A stretch of 64,000 nt of DNA from Paludibacterium sp. B53371 (GTDB lineage Bacteria > Pseudomonadota > Gammaproteobacteria > Burkholderiales > Chromobacteriaceae): NCBI RefSeq assembly GCF_018802765.1, contig NZ_CP069163.1, forward strand, positions 496,001 through 560,000. The letters run 5' to 3'. The translations under genes were made by a program, and so were the position numbers. The notes under the pieces are model-generated. The model did not search any database and was not told the origin of the DNA. It saw only the letters and a program-made list of their open reading frames with translations. Below, piece after piece: positions 45,012 through 53,081 of the stretch. Positions within the stretch are counted from its first letter, which is position 1, and each line of letters begins with the position of its first letter.

Positions 45012-46721
45012 TTACCCCAGCACATACGTGCCCGGAGCGGGACCAAGTTGAGGGTAGTGCTTGCTGTCCAGCTTGAACGGGACCATGTCGCCGCTGCGAG
45101 GTGTCAGCCACTCCACCCAGCTGGGCCACCAGGAGCCTGCATGCGCTTCATGATGGGCCAGCCAGTAATCCGCGCTCTGTCCTTGCTGCGGCGTCCCCTG
45201 CCAGTATTGGCGCTTGGAGCCCGGTGACGGCGGATTGACGATGCCCAGGATGTGGCCCGAGGACGACAGGGTGAAGGTGATCGGTCCGCTGACATGCTGG
45301 GTCAGCTTCCAGGTCTGTTTCCACGGGGCGATGTGGTCCTCTTCGGTCGACACCATGAATAGTGGCGTTTCGATGCGTTGCAGATCAATCGGCTCACCGG
45401 CAATGACCAGGGCATCTGGCTGGCACAGCTTGTTGTGGTAGTAAAACTCGCGCAGATAAAAACTGTGCATCTGCTGCGGCATGCGCGTGGTATCCATGTT
45501 CCAGTAGAGAATGTCGAAGGCCCGCGGGGTTTCTCCCAGCAGATAATTGCCCACCCAGTAGTTCCAGACCAGACTGTTGGCCCGCAGCATGCGGAAACTG
45601 GACGCCATGTCCTTGCCGTCCAGATAACCACGTTGCGCCATCTTGCGCTCGACAAAATCCAGCCCCTCTTCGCCCAGGAATACCTCGATGTCGCCCGGGC
45701 GGGCGAAATCGGTCAGCGTGGTCAGCAGGGTGGCAGAGGCGACCTTGCCGGCCTGTTTGCGGGCGGCCAGCCAGGCCAGATAAGTGGCGGTCAGGGTACC
45801 GCCGATGCAATAGCCGGTGAGGTGGACCTGCTCGCTGCCGCTGATTTTGCGCGCCACTTCCACGATGCGGTCAATGCCGTCGTGGATGTAGTCGTCAAAG
45901 GCCAGGTCACGGGCTTCCTCACGCGGGTTTTTCCAGCTGGTGATGAAGACCGAGAAGCCCTGGCTGACCAGCCAGCTCACCATGCTCTTTTTGGCGTCCA
46001 GATCCAGAACGTAATATTTGTTGATCCACGGCGAGACGATGACGATCGGGACGGCGCGGACCTTTTCTGTGGTCGCCTGATAGTGCAGCACTTCCAGCAA
46101 CGGGCCACGGTACACCACGGCGCCGGGGGTGGTGGCCAGATTGACGCCGACCTGGAAGGCGTCGCGGTCCGTCATGGCAATATCGCCGTGCTCCATATCG
46201 CGCAGGAAATTGCGCAGGCCGTTGAGCAGGCTCTCTCCCCCGGTTTCACGGGCTTTCTCCAGCGCTCGCGGATTGAAGGGCAGGTAGTTGGTCGGGGCCA
46301 GGGCGTTGAGGTATTGCCGCAGCCAGAAGGCACTGAGGTTACGCTCCTTGTCGCTCAGCTCCGGCGTGGCATACAGGGTGTCTTGCAGCCAGCGGGTATT
46401 GAACAGATACCATTCCTTGAGCATGTCCCAGCCGGGCTGGCTGCGCCAGGCTTCGTCGGCAAAGCGATCGTCGCTGGGGTTGGCCGGAAATTCGTCTTCG
46501 TCCCCCTCGCCCAGCAAGCGGCGCCAGGCCTGAGCCTGCCAGCGCAGGGCATCACTTTGCCAGTTGCCGATGGCATTCATCATGTCCTTGGGGTGCGACC
46601 ACCAGGCCAGTTGTGCCTTGCCGATGATCGGGCCCAGTTCAAATGGGTCGATGGCCCGGTAGAGCTCTTCTGCCAGTGGGGGATGCCAATCCTCTTGCTG
46701 CACGCGCTCATGCTTGCCCAT
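45012..46721 (-). CDS. phaC: Class I polyhydroxyalkanoate synthase PhaC
   Basis: A 569-residue enzyme that polymerises (R)-3-hydroxyacyl-CoA into storage polyester. The lipase-like box is GYCIGG with catalytic Cys305, in the LTGYCIGGTLTATYLAWL segment. The general-base region includes STEEDHIAPWKQTW (catalytic Asp) and SSGHILGIVNPP (catalytic His). The N-terminal phasin-interaction-like domain ends near residue 230. The length is as in class I synthases. No phaA, phaB or phaR gene is adjacent, unlike the C. necator operon, so precursor genes must lie elsewhere. Confidence 0.95.
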   Translation of the reverse strand: MGKHERVQQEDWHPPLAEELYRAIDPFELGPIIGKAQLAWWSHPKDMMNAIGNWQSDALRWQAQAWRRLLGEGDEDEFPANPSDDRFADEAWRSQPGWDMLKEWYLFNTRWLQDTLYATPELSDKERNLSAFWLRQYLNALAPTNYLPFNPRALEKARETGGESLLNGLRNFLRDMEHGDIAMTDRDAFQVGVNLATTPGAVVYRGPLLEVLHYQATTEKVRAVPIVIVSPWINKYYVLDLDAKKSMVSWLVSQGFSVFITSWKNPREEARDLAFDDYIHDGIDRIVEVARKISGSEQVHLTGYCIGGTLTATYLAWLAARKQAGKVASATLLTTLTDFARPGDIEVFLGEEGLDFVERKMAQRGYLDGKDMASSFRMLRANSLVWNYWVGNYLLGETPRAFDILYWNMDTTRMPQQMHSFYLREFYYHNKLCQPDALVIAGEPIDLQRIETPLFMVSTEEDHIAPWKQTWKLTQHVSGPITFTLSSSGHILGIVNPPSPGSKRQYWQGTPQQGQSADYWLAHHEAHAGSWWPSWVEWLTPRSGDMVPFKLDSKHYPQLGPAPGTYVLG

Positions 46722-46810
46722 GTCGACCTCCTTTATTAAGTCTTCTCAATAAGTGTAGTAGCCATCTGGCAAATCACAGAGGATGTTGCGGTGCAAAATT
46801 GATTTGGGGC

Positions 46811-46847
46811 AAAAACAAACCCGCCCGTCGGCAGGCCGGCGGGCGGG
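46811..46847 (-). terminator. Terminator after the DoxX gene
   Basis: On the minus strand CCCGCCCG (complement of 46840-46847) pairs with CGGGCGGG (complement of 46820-46827), followed by TTTGTTTTT. It lies 20 bases past the DoxX stop and also isolates phaC's upstream region. Confidence 0.75.
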
Positions 46848-46867
46848 CAGGATGAGGCAAGGCGGGA

Positions 46868-47260
46868 TCAGGCGCCGGCGCGGTCGGACGGCTTGCCATT
46901 CCCCAGGAAGAACAGGGCGATCGAGGCGGCGATCAGGAAAGCTGAATACTCCCAGCCACCCCCCGGATTGGCGAACATCCAGCCATTGGCGCCATGAACC
47001 AGGACGATGGTGCCCAGCAGCAAGGGAACCAGGGCAATCGCCGCCCAGCGGGCCATGAAGCCGGACAACAGCAAGGCGGCACCGCCCAGCTCAGCCACGA
47101 TGGCCAGGTAACCGACAAAGCCGGGAACCCCCAGGCTGGCAAAGAACTTGGCCGTACCGGCCGGGGTGAAGACAAACAGTTTGGTGGCGCCATGCGCCAG
47201 ATACATCAGGCCCAGCGCAAGACGCAAACTCAGGCTGGCCAGTCTCGGGTTGGTGTTCAT
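46868..47260 (-). CDS. DoxX family membrane protein
   Basis: A 130-residue inner-membrane protein with four hydrophobic segments (about 8-25, 47-66, 70-90, 100-120). The DoxX-type LRLALGLMYLAHGATKLFVF and GVPGFVGYLAIVAELGGAALLLSGF segments are present. Bacterial DoxX-like proteins have diverse, mostly undefined roles, some linked to thiol or redox stress. It is transcribed divergently from the LysR-type gene at 47412, across a 151-base region containing a palindromic site. Confidence 0.85.
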   Translation of the reverse strand: MNTNPRLASLSLRLALGLMYLAHGATKLFVFTPAGTAKFFASLGVPGFVGYLAIVAELGGAALLLSGFMARWAAIALVPLLLGTIVLVHGANGWMFANPGGGWEYSAFLIAASIALFFLGNGKPSDRAGA

Positions 47261-47363
47261 CTGTAACTCCTTGAAAGCAATCCATAAAAGGGCACGTGTT
47301 TTGGTGCATCCGGCAGGATGCTCGATGCCGTGCTGTTACCCCTATTAAAGCGGGTTTGCTTTG

Positions 47364-47383
47364 TTGAATAAATAGTTGTTCAA
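47364..47383. promoter_or_regulatory. Palindromic operator between doxX and the LysR-type gene
   Basis: TTGAA-N10-TTCAA (47364-47383) with further internal symmetry (AA..TT), fitting the T-N11-A style of LysR-type boxes. The embedded TAAATAGTT recurs at 48330-48338 upstream of the isochorismatase-fold gene, suggesting a shared regulator. Confidence 0.5.
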
Positions 47384-47411
47384 TAAAAGCATTGTTTACC
47401 TGGAGGAAATT

Positions 47412-48314
47412 ATGGATCGCTTCTCGGAAATTACGGCGTTTGTCACGGTGGCCGAGCAGGGTAGCTTTGTAGCGGCGGCTGAGCGCATGGGCTTATCACG
47501 TGCCATGGTGACCAAGCTGGTGTCTGCACTGGAGGCCCGACTCGGGGTGCGGCTGATGCATCGCACGACGCGGCGCCTGTCGCTGACGTCGGAAGGGGAG
47601 GCGTATCTGGCAGAGGCCGGCATGTTGCTGGGTGAGCTGGCAGCGCTGGAGGCGCGGCTGTCGCAAGGGGCGGCACAACCGGCAGGCCGCTTGCGCCTGA
47701 CGGCGCCGGTGTCGCTTGGCGAGCGTTTTCTCGGCGCTGCATTGACCGAATTTTGCCGGCTGTATCCGCAGATCGAGATCGATCTGTCGCTGAATGACCG
47801 CCGTGTCGACCTGGTGGAGGATGGCTATGACCTGGCACTGCGCATCACCCGCCCTGGCGACTCCACGCTGATCGCGCGTCGACTGGTCAAGGTCAACGGG
47901 GCCATTGCCGCTTCGCCTGCCTATCTGGCCGAGCACGGCACCCCGCAACGCAAGGAGGATCTGGTCGACCACAATTGTCTGGTCTATACCCTGACGGATC
48001 AGGCCGGTTACTGGACCTTTGTCGATGCCGATGGCACCGAACGCCGGATCAAGGTGCAGGGCAGTCTGCGCGCCAATAACGGAGACTTGCTGATCGATGC
48101 CGCCGTCAATGGCATGGGCATCACGGTGCAGCCGCGCTTCCTGCTGGCCCGTGCGCTGGAGAGTGGGCAACTGGTCGAGATTCTGACGGAGTATGGACGT
48201 CTGCCGCTGGACCTGTATGCGGTGTACCCGGTACGGCGCCATGTGCCCGGCAAGGTGCGGGCCCTGGTCGAGTTTCTCCAGCAGTTTTTCCAGGAACGGC
48301 AGGCATTCTTCTGA
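47412..48314 (+). CDS. LysR family transcriptional regulator
   Basis: A 300-residue regulator. The N-terminal winged HTH (MDRFSEITAFVTVAEQGSFVAAAERMGLSRAMVTKLVSALEARLGVRL region, residues 1-50) is followed by the effector-binding domain (PAGRLRLTAPVSLGERFL onward). The start chosen is ATG 47412 behind GGAGGAAA; an earlier in-frame ATG (47376) lies within the AT-rich control region and overlaps the palindrome. It is divergent from the DoxX gene and upstream of the isochorismatase-fold/FUSC pair; these neighbours are the likely targets. Confidence 0.92.
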   Translation: MDRFSEITAFVTVAEQGSFVAAAERMGLSRAMVTKLVSALEARLGVRLMHRTTRRLSLTSEGEAYLAEAGMLLGELAALEARLSQGAAQPAGRLRLTAPVSLGERFLGAALTEFCRLYPQIEIDLSLNDRRVDLVEDGYDLALRITRPGDSTLIARRLVKVNGAIAASPAYLAEHGTPQRKEDLVDHNCLVYTLTDQAGYWTFVDADGTERRIKVQGSLRANNGDLLIDAAVNGMGITVQPRFLLARALESGQLVEILTEYGRLPLDLYAVYPVRRHVPGKVRALVEFLQQFFQERQAFF

Positions 48315-48329
48315 TTGAATTGTAATAAT

Positions 48330-48352
48330 TAAATAGTTATGTTAAAGTAACT
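48330..48352 (+). promoter_or_regulatory. Candidate operator upstream of the isochorismatase-fold gene
   Basis: Contains TAAATAGTT (48330-48338), also found in the palindrome before the LysR-type gene, overlapping a perfect inverted repeat AGTTA-N8-TAACT (48335-48352). It lies 23-45 bases before the start codon, in an AT-rich pocket of about 50 bases. Confidence 0.45.
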
Positions 48353-48374
48353 AAAGTTCAACAAGGAGAACACC

Positions 48375-48947
48375 ATGAATACCGCGTTCATCGGGCTGGA
48401 TTACATCGTCGACATCATGCATCCGAGTGGCAAGATTGCCGGTTCGGCTGCCCATGCCGCCGAGCGTGACGTGATTGGCAAGGCCAATCGTTTGCTGACG
48501 TTGGCCAGGGAGAAAAACTGGCTGTCGATTCTGGTCAAGGTCGGCTTTGCCGCCGGTTACCCGGATCAGCCCAAGCATTCGGCCATGTTCGGCCGGGCAC
48601 ATGAATTCGGCGCCTTGGAGCATGGCTCCGCCGGCATGCATTTCCACCCGGATCTGCACGCCGAACTGGCAGACATGGTGATCGTCAAGCCGCGTGTCAG
48701 TGCTTTCTACAGCACCAATCTCGAGGCTGCCCTGCGTGCCCGTCGCATCGAGCGCGTGGTGATTGCCGGTGTGAGCAGCTCCTGGGCGGTGCAGGCGGCG
48801 GCACGCGATGCGCATGACCGCGATTATCAGGTCGTGGTGGTGGAAGATGCCTGTGCAGCGGTCAATGATGAAGAGCACAAAGTGTCCATGGCCATGCTGT
48901 CGCGCATTGCCCGCATCATCACGACCGACGAGGTGGCATCGTTGTGA
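48375..48947 (+). CDS. Isochorismatase-fold protein lacking the catalytic cysteine
   Basis: A 190-residue protein of the isochorismatase-like hydrolase superfamily. Asp9 (FIGLDYIVD) and Lys105 (IVKPRVSAFYSTNLEAALR) of the usual Asp-Lys-Cys triad are present. The nucleophile segment reads AGVSSSWAVQAAARDA, with Ala138 where relatives of the form GVxTxxCVxxTARDA have Cys. It is therefore unlikely to be a Cys-dependent amidohydrolase. True isochorismatases also lack that Cys, but other features of EntB/PhzD are not seen. RBS AAGGAG lies upstream. It overlaps the downstream membrane-protein gene (GTGA). Confidence 0.85.
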   Translation: MNTAFIGLDYIVDIMHPSGKIAGSAAHAAERDVIGKANRLLTLAREKNWLSILVKVGFAAGYPDQPKHSAMFGRAHEFGALEHGSAGMHFHPDLHAELADMVIVKPRVSAFYSTNLEAALRARRIERVVIAGVSSSWAVQAAARDAHDRDYQVVVVEDACAAVNDEEHKVSMAMLSRIARIITTDEVASL

Positions 48948-49957
48948 ACTGGCTGGCTGAAATCCACCTCAGGCAGGCCGGGCGCTGTCTGATGGTGTTG
49001 ATGCCGGTGTTATTGCTGTGGGTGATCAGCGGCGATGCGCTCTGGTTGCGCGCTGCCGTCATGGCCGTGGCGACGCTGATCGGGGTCGAGCGTGTACATC
49101 TGGCCCCGGCCGGAGTGTTACTGCAGGCACTTGCGGTCACAATGGGCTTCTTGCTGCTGTTCTTTGCCCTGCAGCAGCCGGTGCTGTTTGTATTGGGCTG
49201 CGGGCTGATGGCTGCGGCGGCCATCGGTCTTTCGGCGTTTGGGCGCAAATTGCGCTCGCTGGGAAATTTTGTCTTTATTCCTGCCTTGTACCTGGCCTGT
49301 GAAACCGCCGAAGGGCTGGTACCGGCACAGTTCGCCGCGCACGCGTGGCATTTCCTGCCTTATATGCTGATCAGCATGCTTCCGGTGTTGCTGCTGTCTC
49401 TGATTGAGCATCACCGGCGTGGCCGTCAGCAAGCCGCAGGGATGTGGCGCCACTATTTGTGCTGGCGCCACCAGCGCGATGCCGGAGAGGCCATGCCGGT
49501 TGCGGCGGCCATGCTGGCCGTCGGCCTGGCCGTGGCTTGTGCGGCTGCGCTAGTGGAATGGCAACAGCTGGGACATGGGCAGTGGGTGGTTTGGTCGGCC
49601 GCCAGCGTGGTGACCGGTGATGTTCTGTCATCGCGCCGCAAGCTGAGAGATCGTGGCCTTGGCGCACTGATTGGCGTGCCGCTGGGCATCGGCATCGGCA
49701 GCCTGTTACCGCACACCCCGGTGATGTATGCCCTGGTCGCTTTGGCCTCGGTGACGACGCTGGTGTCCTTTCACCGCTACATCGTTGGCTTTGCCGCGCG
49801 CTGTACTTGCGTGGCGTGTGCCCTGATTCTGCTGAATGAATCTGCCATGGTGGCATCGGAACGGCTGGTGAATGTGTTGCTGGGCGGCGTGATCGGGCTG
49901 GGATTTGTGCTGCTGGTCGACAGGCTGCTGCCTGCACCACGTATCCGTGTGGCCTGA
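48944..49957 (+). CDS. FUSC-like integral membrane protein
   Basis: A 337-residue protein with about ten hydrophobic segments in two halves (roughly 14-140 and 180-330) separated by a soluble HHRRGRQQAAGMWRHYLCWRHQ stretch. This resembles the fusaric-acid-resistance/aromatic-acid exporter (FUSC-like) superfamily, though it is shorter than typical members and lacks a large cytoplasmic domain. It starts at GTG 48944, overlapping the preceding stop by four bases, which implies co-expression with the isochorismatase-fold protein. Export of a small acid or drug is plausible but not shown. Confidence 0.7.
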   Translation: MNWLAEIHLRQAGRCLMVLMPVLLLWVISGDALWLRAAVMAVATLIGVERVHLAPAGVLLQALAVTMGFLLLFFALQQPVLFVLGCGLMAAAAIGLSAFGRKLRSLGNFVFIPALYLACETAEGLVPAQFAAHAWHFLPYMLISMLPVLLLSLIEHHRRGRQQAAGMWRHYLCWRHQRDAGEAMPVAAAMLAVGLAVACAAALVEWQQLGHGQWVVWSAASVVTGDVLSSRRKLRDRGLGALIGVPLGIGIGSLLPHTPVMYALVALASVTTLVSFHRYIVGFAARCTCVACALILLNESAMVASERLVNVLLGGVIGLGFVLLVDRLLPAPRIRVA

Positions 49958-49973
49958 AACAACCAGAAAAAGA

Positions 49974-50022
49974 CCGGGGTCAGGTCTTGTTTTTTGCTGC
50001 AAAAAACAAGACCTGACCCCGG
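49974..50022. repeat. 23-bp perfect inverted repeat, REP/MITE-like
   Basis: Arms 49974-49996 and 50000-50022 are exact reverse complements with a 3-base loop, and contain GGGGTCAGGTCTTG followed by six T (mirrored in the other arm). A GGGGTCAGGTCTTG-type palindrome is, as far as I recall, found scattered in many proteobacterial genomes, often near REP-associated transposases. It lies between two convergent genes and may also end their transcripts. Confidence 0.6.
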
Positions 50023-50038
50023 GTTGTGCGGTTGATGC

Positions 50039-51907
50039 TTACTTGCGGGCGCTGCCGGCGATCAGGGGCAGGACAAAGATGCGGCATTCCAGCGCGCCGT
50101 TATACAGCGGTACACGACGCTTGATGGTCAGCCGGATCAGTTTCTGCAGTCGCAGGTCACCGGTGAACAGATGGGCGGTCCAGCCGGCAAAATGCTGTTT
50201 CAGCCAGTCTCCTAATTTCGGGTACATCTCGGCCAGGGTGTCCTGTTCTTCCAGACGAACACCGTAGGGCGGGTTGGTGACGATCAGCCCTTGTTCAGCG
50301 TGGGGACGGGTGTCAAACACGTCCTTGACCTCGACCTCAACCAGTCCGCGCAAACCGGCGCGTTCCAGATTGGCCCGGGCGATGCTGACCATCTTGCGGT
50401 CGGCGTCGCTGCCGCGGATCGGCAGCGCCGTGGAGGGTTTCTCGGCCAGCCGGGCCTGTTCTCTCAACTGCTGCCAGGCGGCGGCATCAAAGGACTTCCA
50501 CTTTTCGAAGGCAAAGTTGCGGGCACGGCCCGGTGCGCGATTCAGGGCGATATCGGCGGCTTCCACCAGGAAGGTGCCGCTGCCGCTCATCGGGTCCAGC
50601 AAGGGCTGGCTGCCATCGTAGCCTGCCAGCAGCAGGATGCCGGCCGCCAGGTTCTCGCGCAGCGGCGCTTCACCACTTTCTTTGCGCCAGCCTCGCTTAA
50701 ACAGGGCGTCACCACTGCTGTCGAGATAGATCGAGGCCTCGGTCGGGCTGAGGAAGACCTGGATGCGCACGTCCGGCGCGCGGGTGTCAACGCTTGGCCG
50801 GCCCAGCTGCGCCTGACGGAAGCGGTCACATACCGCATCCTTGACGGTCAGCGAGACGTATTCCAGGCTCTTGACCCGGGCGCCGACGCCATCGGTCTTG
50901 ACCTTGATGGTCCGGCTGACATCGAACTGTGCCGGCCAGTCGACCTGCATGGCCAGCGCATTGATGTCGCGCTCGTTCTGATAAGCGCCCTGTGCCAGGC
51001 GCAGCAGCACCCGGCTGGCCACCCGGCTGTGCAGGTTGAGCTGCATCATGGTGTGCAGTGAACCGCTGAAGCCGACGCCGCCATCGGCGACCTGGATGTT
51101 CTCGGCCCCCAGTTTTTGCAGTTCATGCTGCAGTACCGGCTCGAGGCCGCGCGGGCAGGGGGCAAAGAGGGCCAGGGCCGGGACAGGCTCGCCACGACGG
51201 CGTGTCTCGGCACTGCGGCGTTCGAATACCGGACGCTCGGTCGGCAGGGTATCGGTGGCGGGCAGTCCGCGGCGGGCGCTCGGGGCATGCCGGCTCGGCT
51301 GGCGCAGGCGTACCGGTGCATCAGACTGCGGTGCTTCAGTCGTCTCTGGTGCAGCCGGTGCGGGCGCGGCGGCCGGGACGTGGCCTTCTGCCGGTTTGAT
51401 GAAGCGTCGGCGCGGTGCCGGGGTGGCGGCATCGGTGGCCTCTGCGCGCGCCGGGGCGGGTTCCTGAGCGGGCGGGGCGACGGCAGGGACGTGATCGGCG
51501 GCTGGCTTGATCAGCGAGCGGCGCGGCTTGCTTTGCGCCGGCGCGGGCGCAGGTGCCTCACGCGCCGGGCGGGGGGGCGGCGATGCCGTGACAGGCGGCG
51601 CAGCCTCATCCGCCGGTTTGATAAAGCGCCGACGTGTTGCCGGGGCTGGCTGTTCGACCGGCACCTCAACCGGGCGTGCCGCCTTGGCTTCTGGCGCCGG
51701 TTTGGTCTCGCGTTGCGGCGTTGTGCGACGGTTGTCCGCTTTGGCAAAGTGCGGCTTGCCGGCCTGTTCGGGCTGGCGGCGACGTGCTCCGGGGGGCGTT
51801 TCGGCTGCCGGTGCCGGCTTGGGCGTCGGTGCGGCGGGCGCGTGTCGTTCGTCGCGCTTGCCGTCGCGGCGCTGGCTGGCGCGCTGGCGTGAGCGGAAGG
51901 TGGCCAT
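50039..51907 (-). CDS. THUMP-domain 23S rRNA methyltransferase (RlmL N-domain-like) with long N-terminal extension
   Basis: A 622-residue protein. The C-terminal 380 residues are a THUMP/UPF0020 methyltransferase: ALFAPCPRGLEPVLQHEL (about 245-262), the THUMP region, DPMSGSGTFLVEAADIALN (SAM-binding motif I) and catalytic NPPYG near residue 543. These resemble the RlmL/RlmK N-terminal half that makes m2G2445 in 23S rRNA. The first 240 residues are an Ala/Pro/Arg-rich, probably disordered extension with three RR(R/S)(F/L)IKPA motifs at residues 92, 129 and 166, exactly 37 apart. Basic tails of this kind could bind rRNA; that is inference. Confidence 0.88.
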   Translation of the reverse strand: MATFRSRQRASQRRDGKRDERHAPAAPTPKPAPAAETPPGARRRQPEQAGKPHFAKADNRRTTPQRETKPAPEAKAARPVEVPVEQPAPATRRRFIKPADEAAPPVTASPPPRPAREAPAPAPAQSKPRRSLIKPAADHVPAVAPPAQEPAPARAEATDAATPAPRRRFIKPAEGHVPAAAPAPAAPETTEAPQSDAPVRLRQPSRHAPSARRGLPATDTLPTERPVFERRSAETRRRGEPVPALALFAPCPRGLEPVLQHELQKLGAENIQVADGGVGFSGSLHTMMQLNLHSRVASRVLLRLAQGAYQNERDINALAMQVDWPAQFDVSRTIKVKTDGVGARVKSLEYVSLTVKDAVCDRFRQAQLGRPSVDTRAPDVRIQVFLSPTEASIYLDSSGDALFKRGWRKESGEAPLRENLAAGILLLAGYDGSQPLLDPMSGSGTFLVEAADIALNRAPGRARNFAFEKWKSFDAAAWQQLREQARLAEKPSTALPIRGSDADRKMVSIARANLERAGLRGLVEVEVKDVFDTRPHAEQGLIVTNPPYGVRLEEQDTLAEMYPKLGDWLKQHFAGWTAHLFTGDLRLQKLIRLTIKRRVPLYNGALECRIFVLPLIAGSARK

Positions 51908-52021
51908 AAAAAATCCCCGGAATGTTTAAAGCAGTATTTTAGCGGATTTTTATCTTCCCTTCTTGGTGCTGTTTTGCGATTGCGCTAACATAACCGGTTA
52001 AATTTTCATTTTTGGGCATTC

Positions 52022-53068
52022 ATGGAGCAGCAGCAATTTGCCAGTCGGCTGATTCAGTGGCAGCAGCGCCATGGGCGCCATGATTTGCCTTGGCAGGTGC
52101 GGGACCCTTATCGCGTCTGGCTGTCGGAAATCATGCTGCAGCAGACCCAGGTGGCCTCGGTGCTGCAGTATTACGCTCGCTTCCTGCAGGCTTTTCCAAC
52201 GGTCGACGCGCTGGCAGCGGCGCCTCAGGACGAGGTTCTGGCGTTGTGGAGTGGCCTGGGGTATTACAGTCGGGCGCGCAATCTGCACCGTGCGGCACGC
52301 ATGGTGATGGACGAGTTCGGCGGCGCGTTTCCTGCCTCGCGCAGCGAGCTGGAGCGTCTGCCGGGCGTGGGGCGTTCGACGGCGGCGGCGATTGCCGCCT
52401 TTGCCTTCGACCGCCGCGAGGCGATTCTGGACGGCAACGTCAAACGCGTGTTGACGCGGGTGTTCGGCATAGAGGGTTTTCCTGGTGACAAGCCGGTCGA
52501 GAATCGTCTGTGGGCGCTGGCGGAGCGTCTCCTGCCCGAGCAGGGGATGGTTGCCTATACCCAGGGTCTGATGGATCTCGGCGCCACCGTCTGTCTGCGC
52601 GGCAAGCCGCAATGTGTGGCGTGCCCGATGGCGGATTTCTGTGTGGCCAATGCCCAGGGCCGGCAGGCCGAGTTGCCGGTGCGCAAGGCCAAAAAGGCGC
52701 AGCCGCTGCGTCAGGTGATGATGGTGCTGGCGGTTTGCCAGGGACGGGTGTATCTGCAGCGTCGGCCGGATAGCGGTATCTGGGGCGGTTTGCTGTCCTT
52801 GCCCGAGTGTGCTGACAGCAGTGAGGCCGAAGCCTGGCTGGCGCGGCATGGTGAGGGGGATTTGCTGCCTTCCTGGCCGGAAATGACGCATGTGTTTACC
52901 CATTTTCGCCTGCAGATCACGCCGCAGCCGATCCGGCTGTCGCGCTGCTGGCCCGGGGTGGAGCCGGAAGCCGGTGCCTGCTGGCTTCCGGTCGATGAGG
53001 CGTTGGCCGCGGGTGTGCCGACGCCGGTCGGCAAGCTGCTGAAGCAGTGGCTGGCCGGGTTGAACTGA
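52022..53068 (+). CDS. mutY: A/G-specific adenine glycosylase MutY
   Basis: A 348-residue base-excision repair enzyme that removes adenine opposite 8-oxoguanine. The catalytic Glu is in WLSEIMLQQTQV (about residue 38). The helix-hairpin-helix LPGVGRSTAAAIAAFAF (about 114-130) precedes the catalytic Asp in ILDGNVKRVLTRVFG. The [4Fe-4S] ligands are spaced C-x6-C-x2-C-x5-C in CLRGKPQCVACPMADFC (about 193-209). A C-terminal NUDIX-like domain that senses 8-oxoG ends the protein. The length equals that of E. coli (350). It lies 14 bases upstream of relA. Confidence 0.96.
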   Translation: MEQQQFASRLIQWQQRHGRHDLPWQVRDPYRVWLSEIMLQQTQVASVLQYYARFLQAFPTVDALAAAPQDEVLALWSGLGYYSRARNLHRAARMVMDEFGGAFPASRSELERLPGVGRSTAAAIAAFAFDRREAILDGNVKRVLTRVFGIEGFPGDKPVENRLWALAERLLPEQGMVAYTQGLMDLGATVCLRGKPQCVACPMADFCVANAQGRQAELPVRKAKKAQPLRQVMMVLAVCQGRVYLQRRPDSGIWGGLLSLPECADSSEAEAWLARHGEGDLLPSWPEMTHVFTHFRLQITPQPIRLSRCWPGVEPEAGACWLPVDEALAAGVPTPVGKLLKQWLAGLN

Positions 53069-53081
53069 AAGTAAAGAGAAT

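Noticed and set aside
45378-46739. A 453-codon open frame on the plus strand across phaC
   Set aside because: phaC on the minus strand carries the catalytic GYCIGG box; the antisense frame has no recognisable domain.
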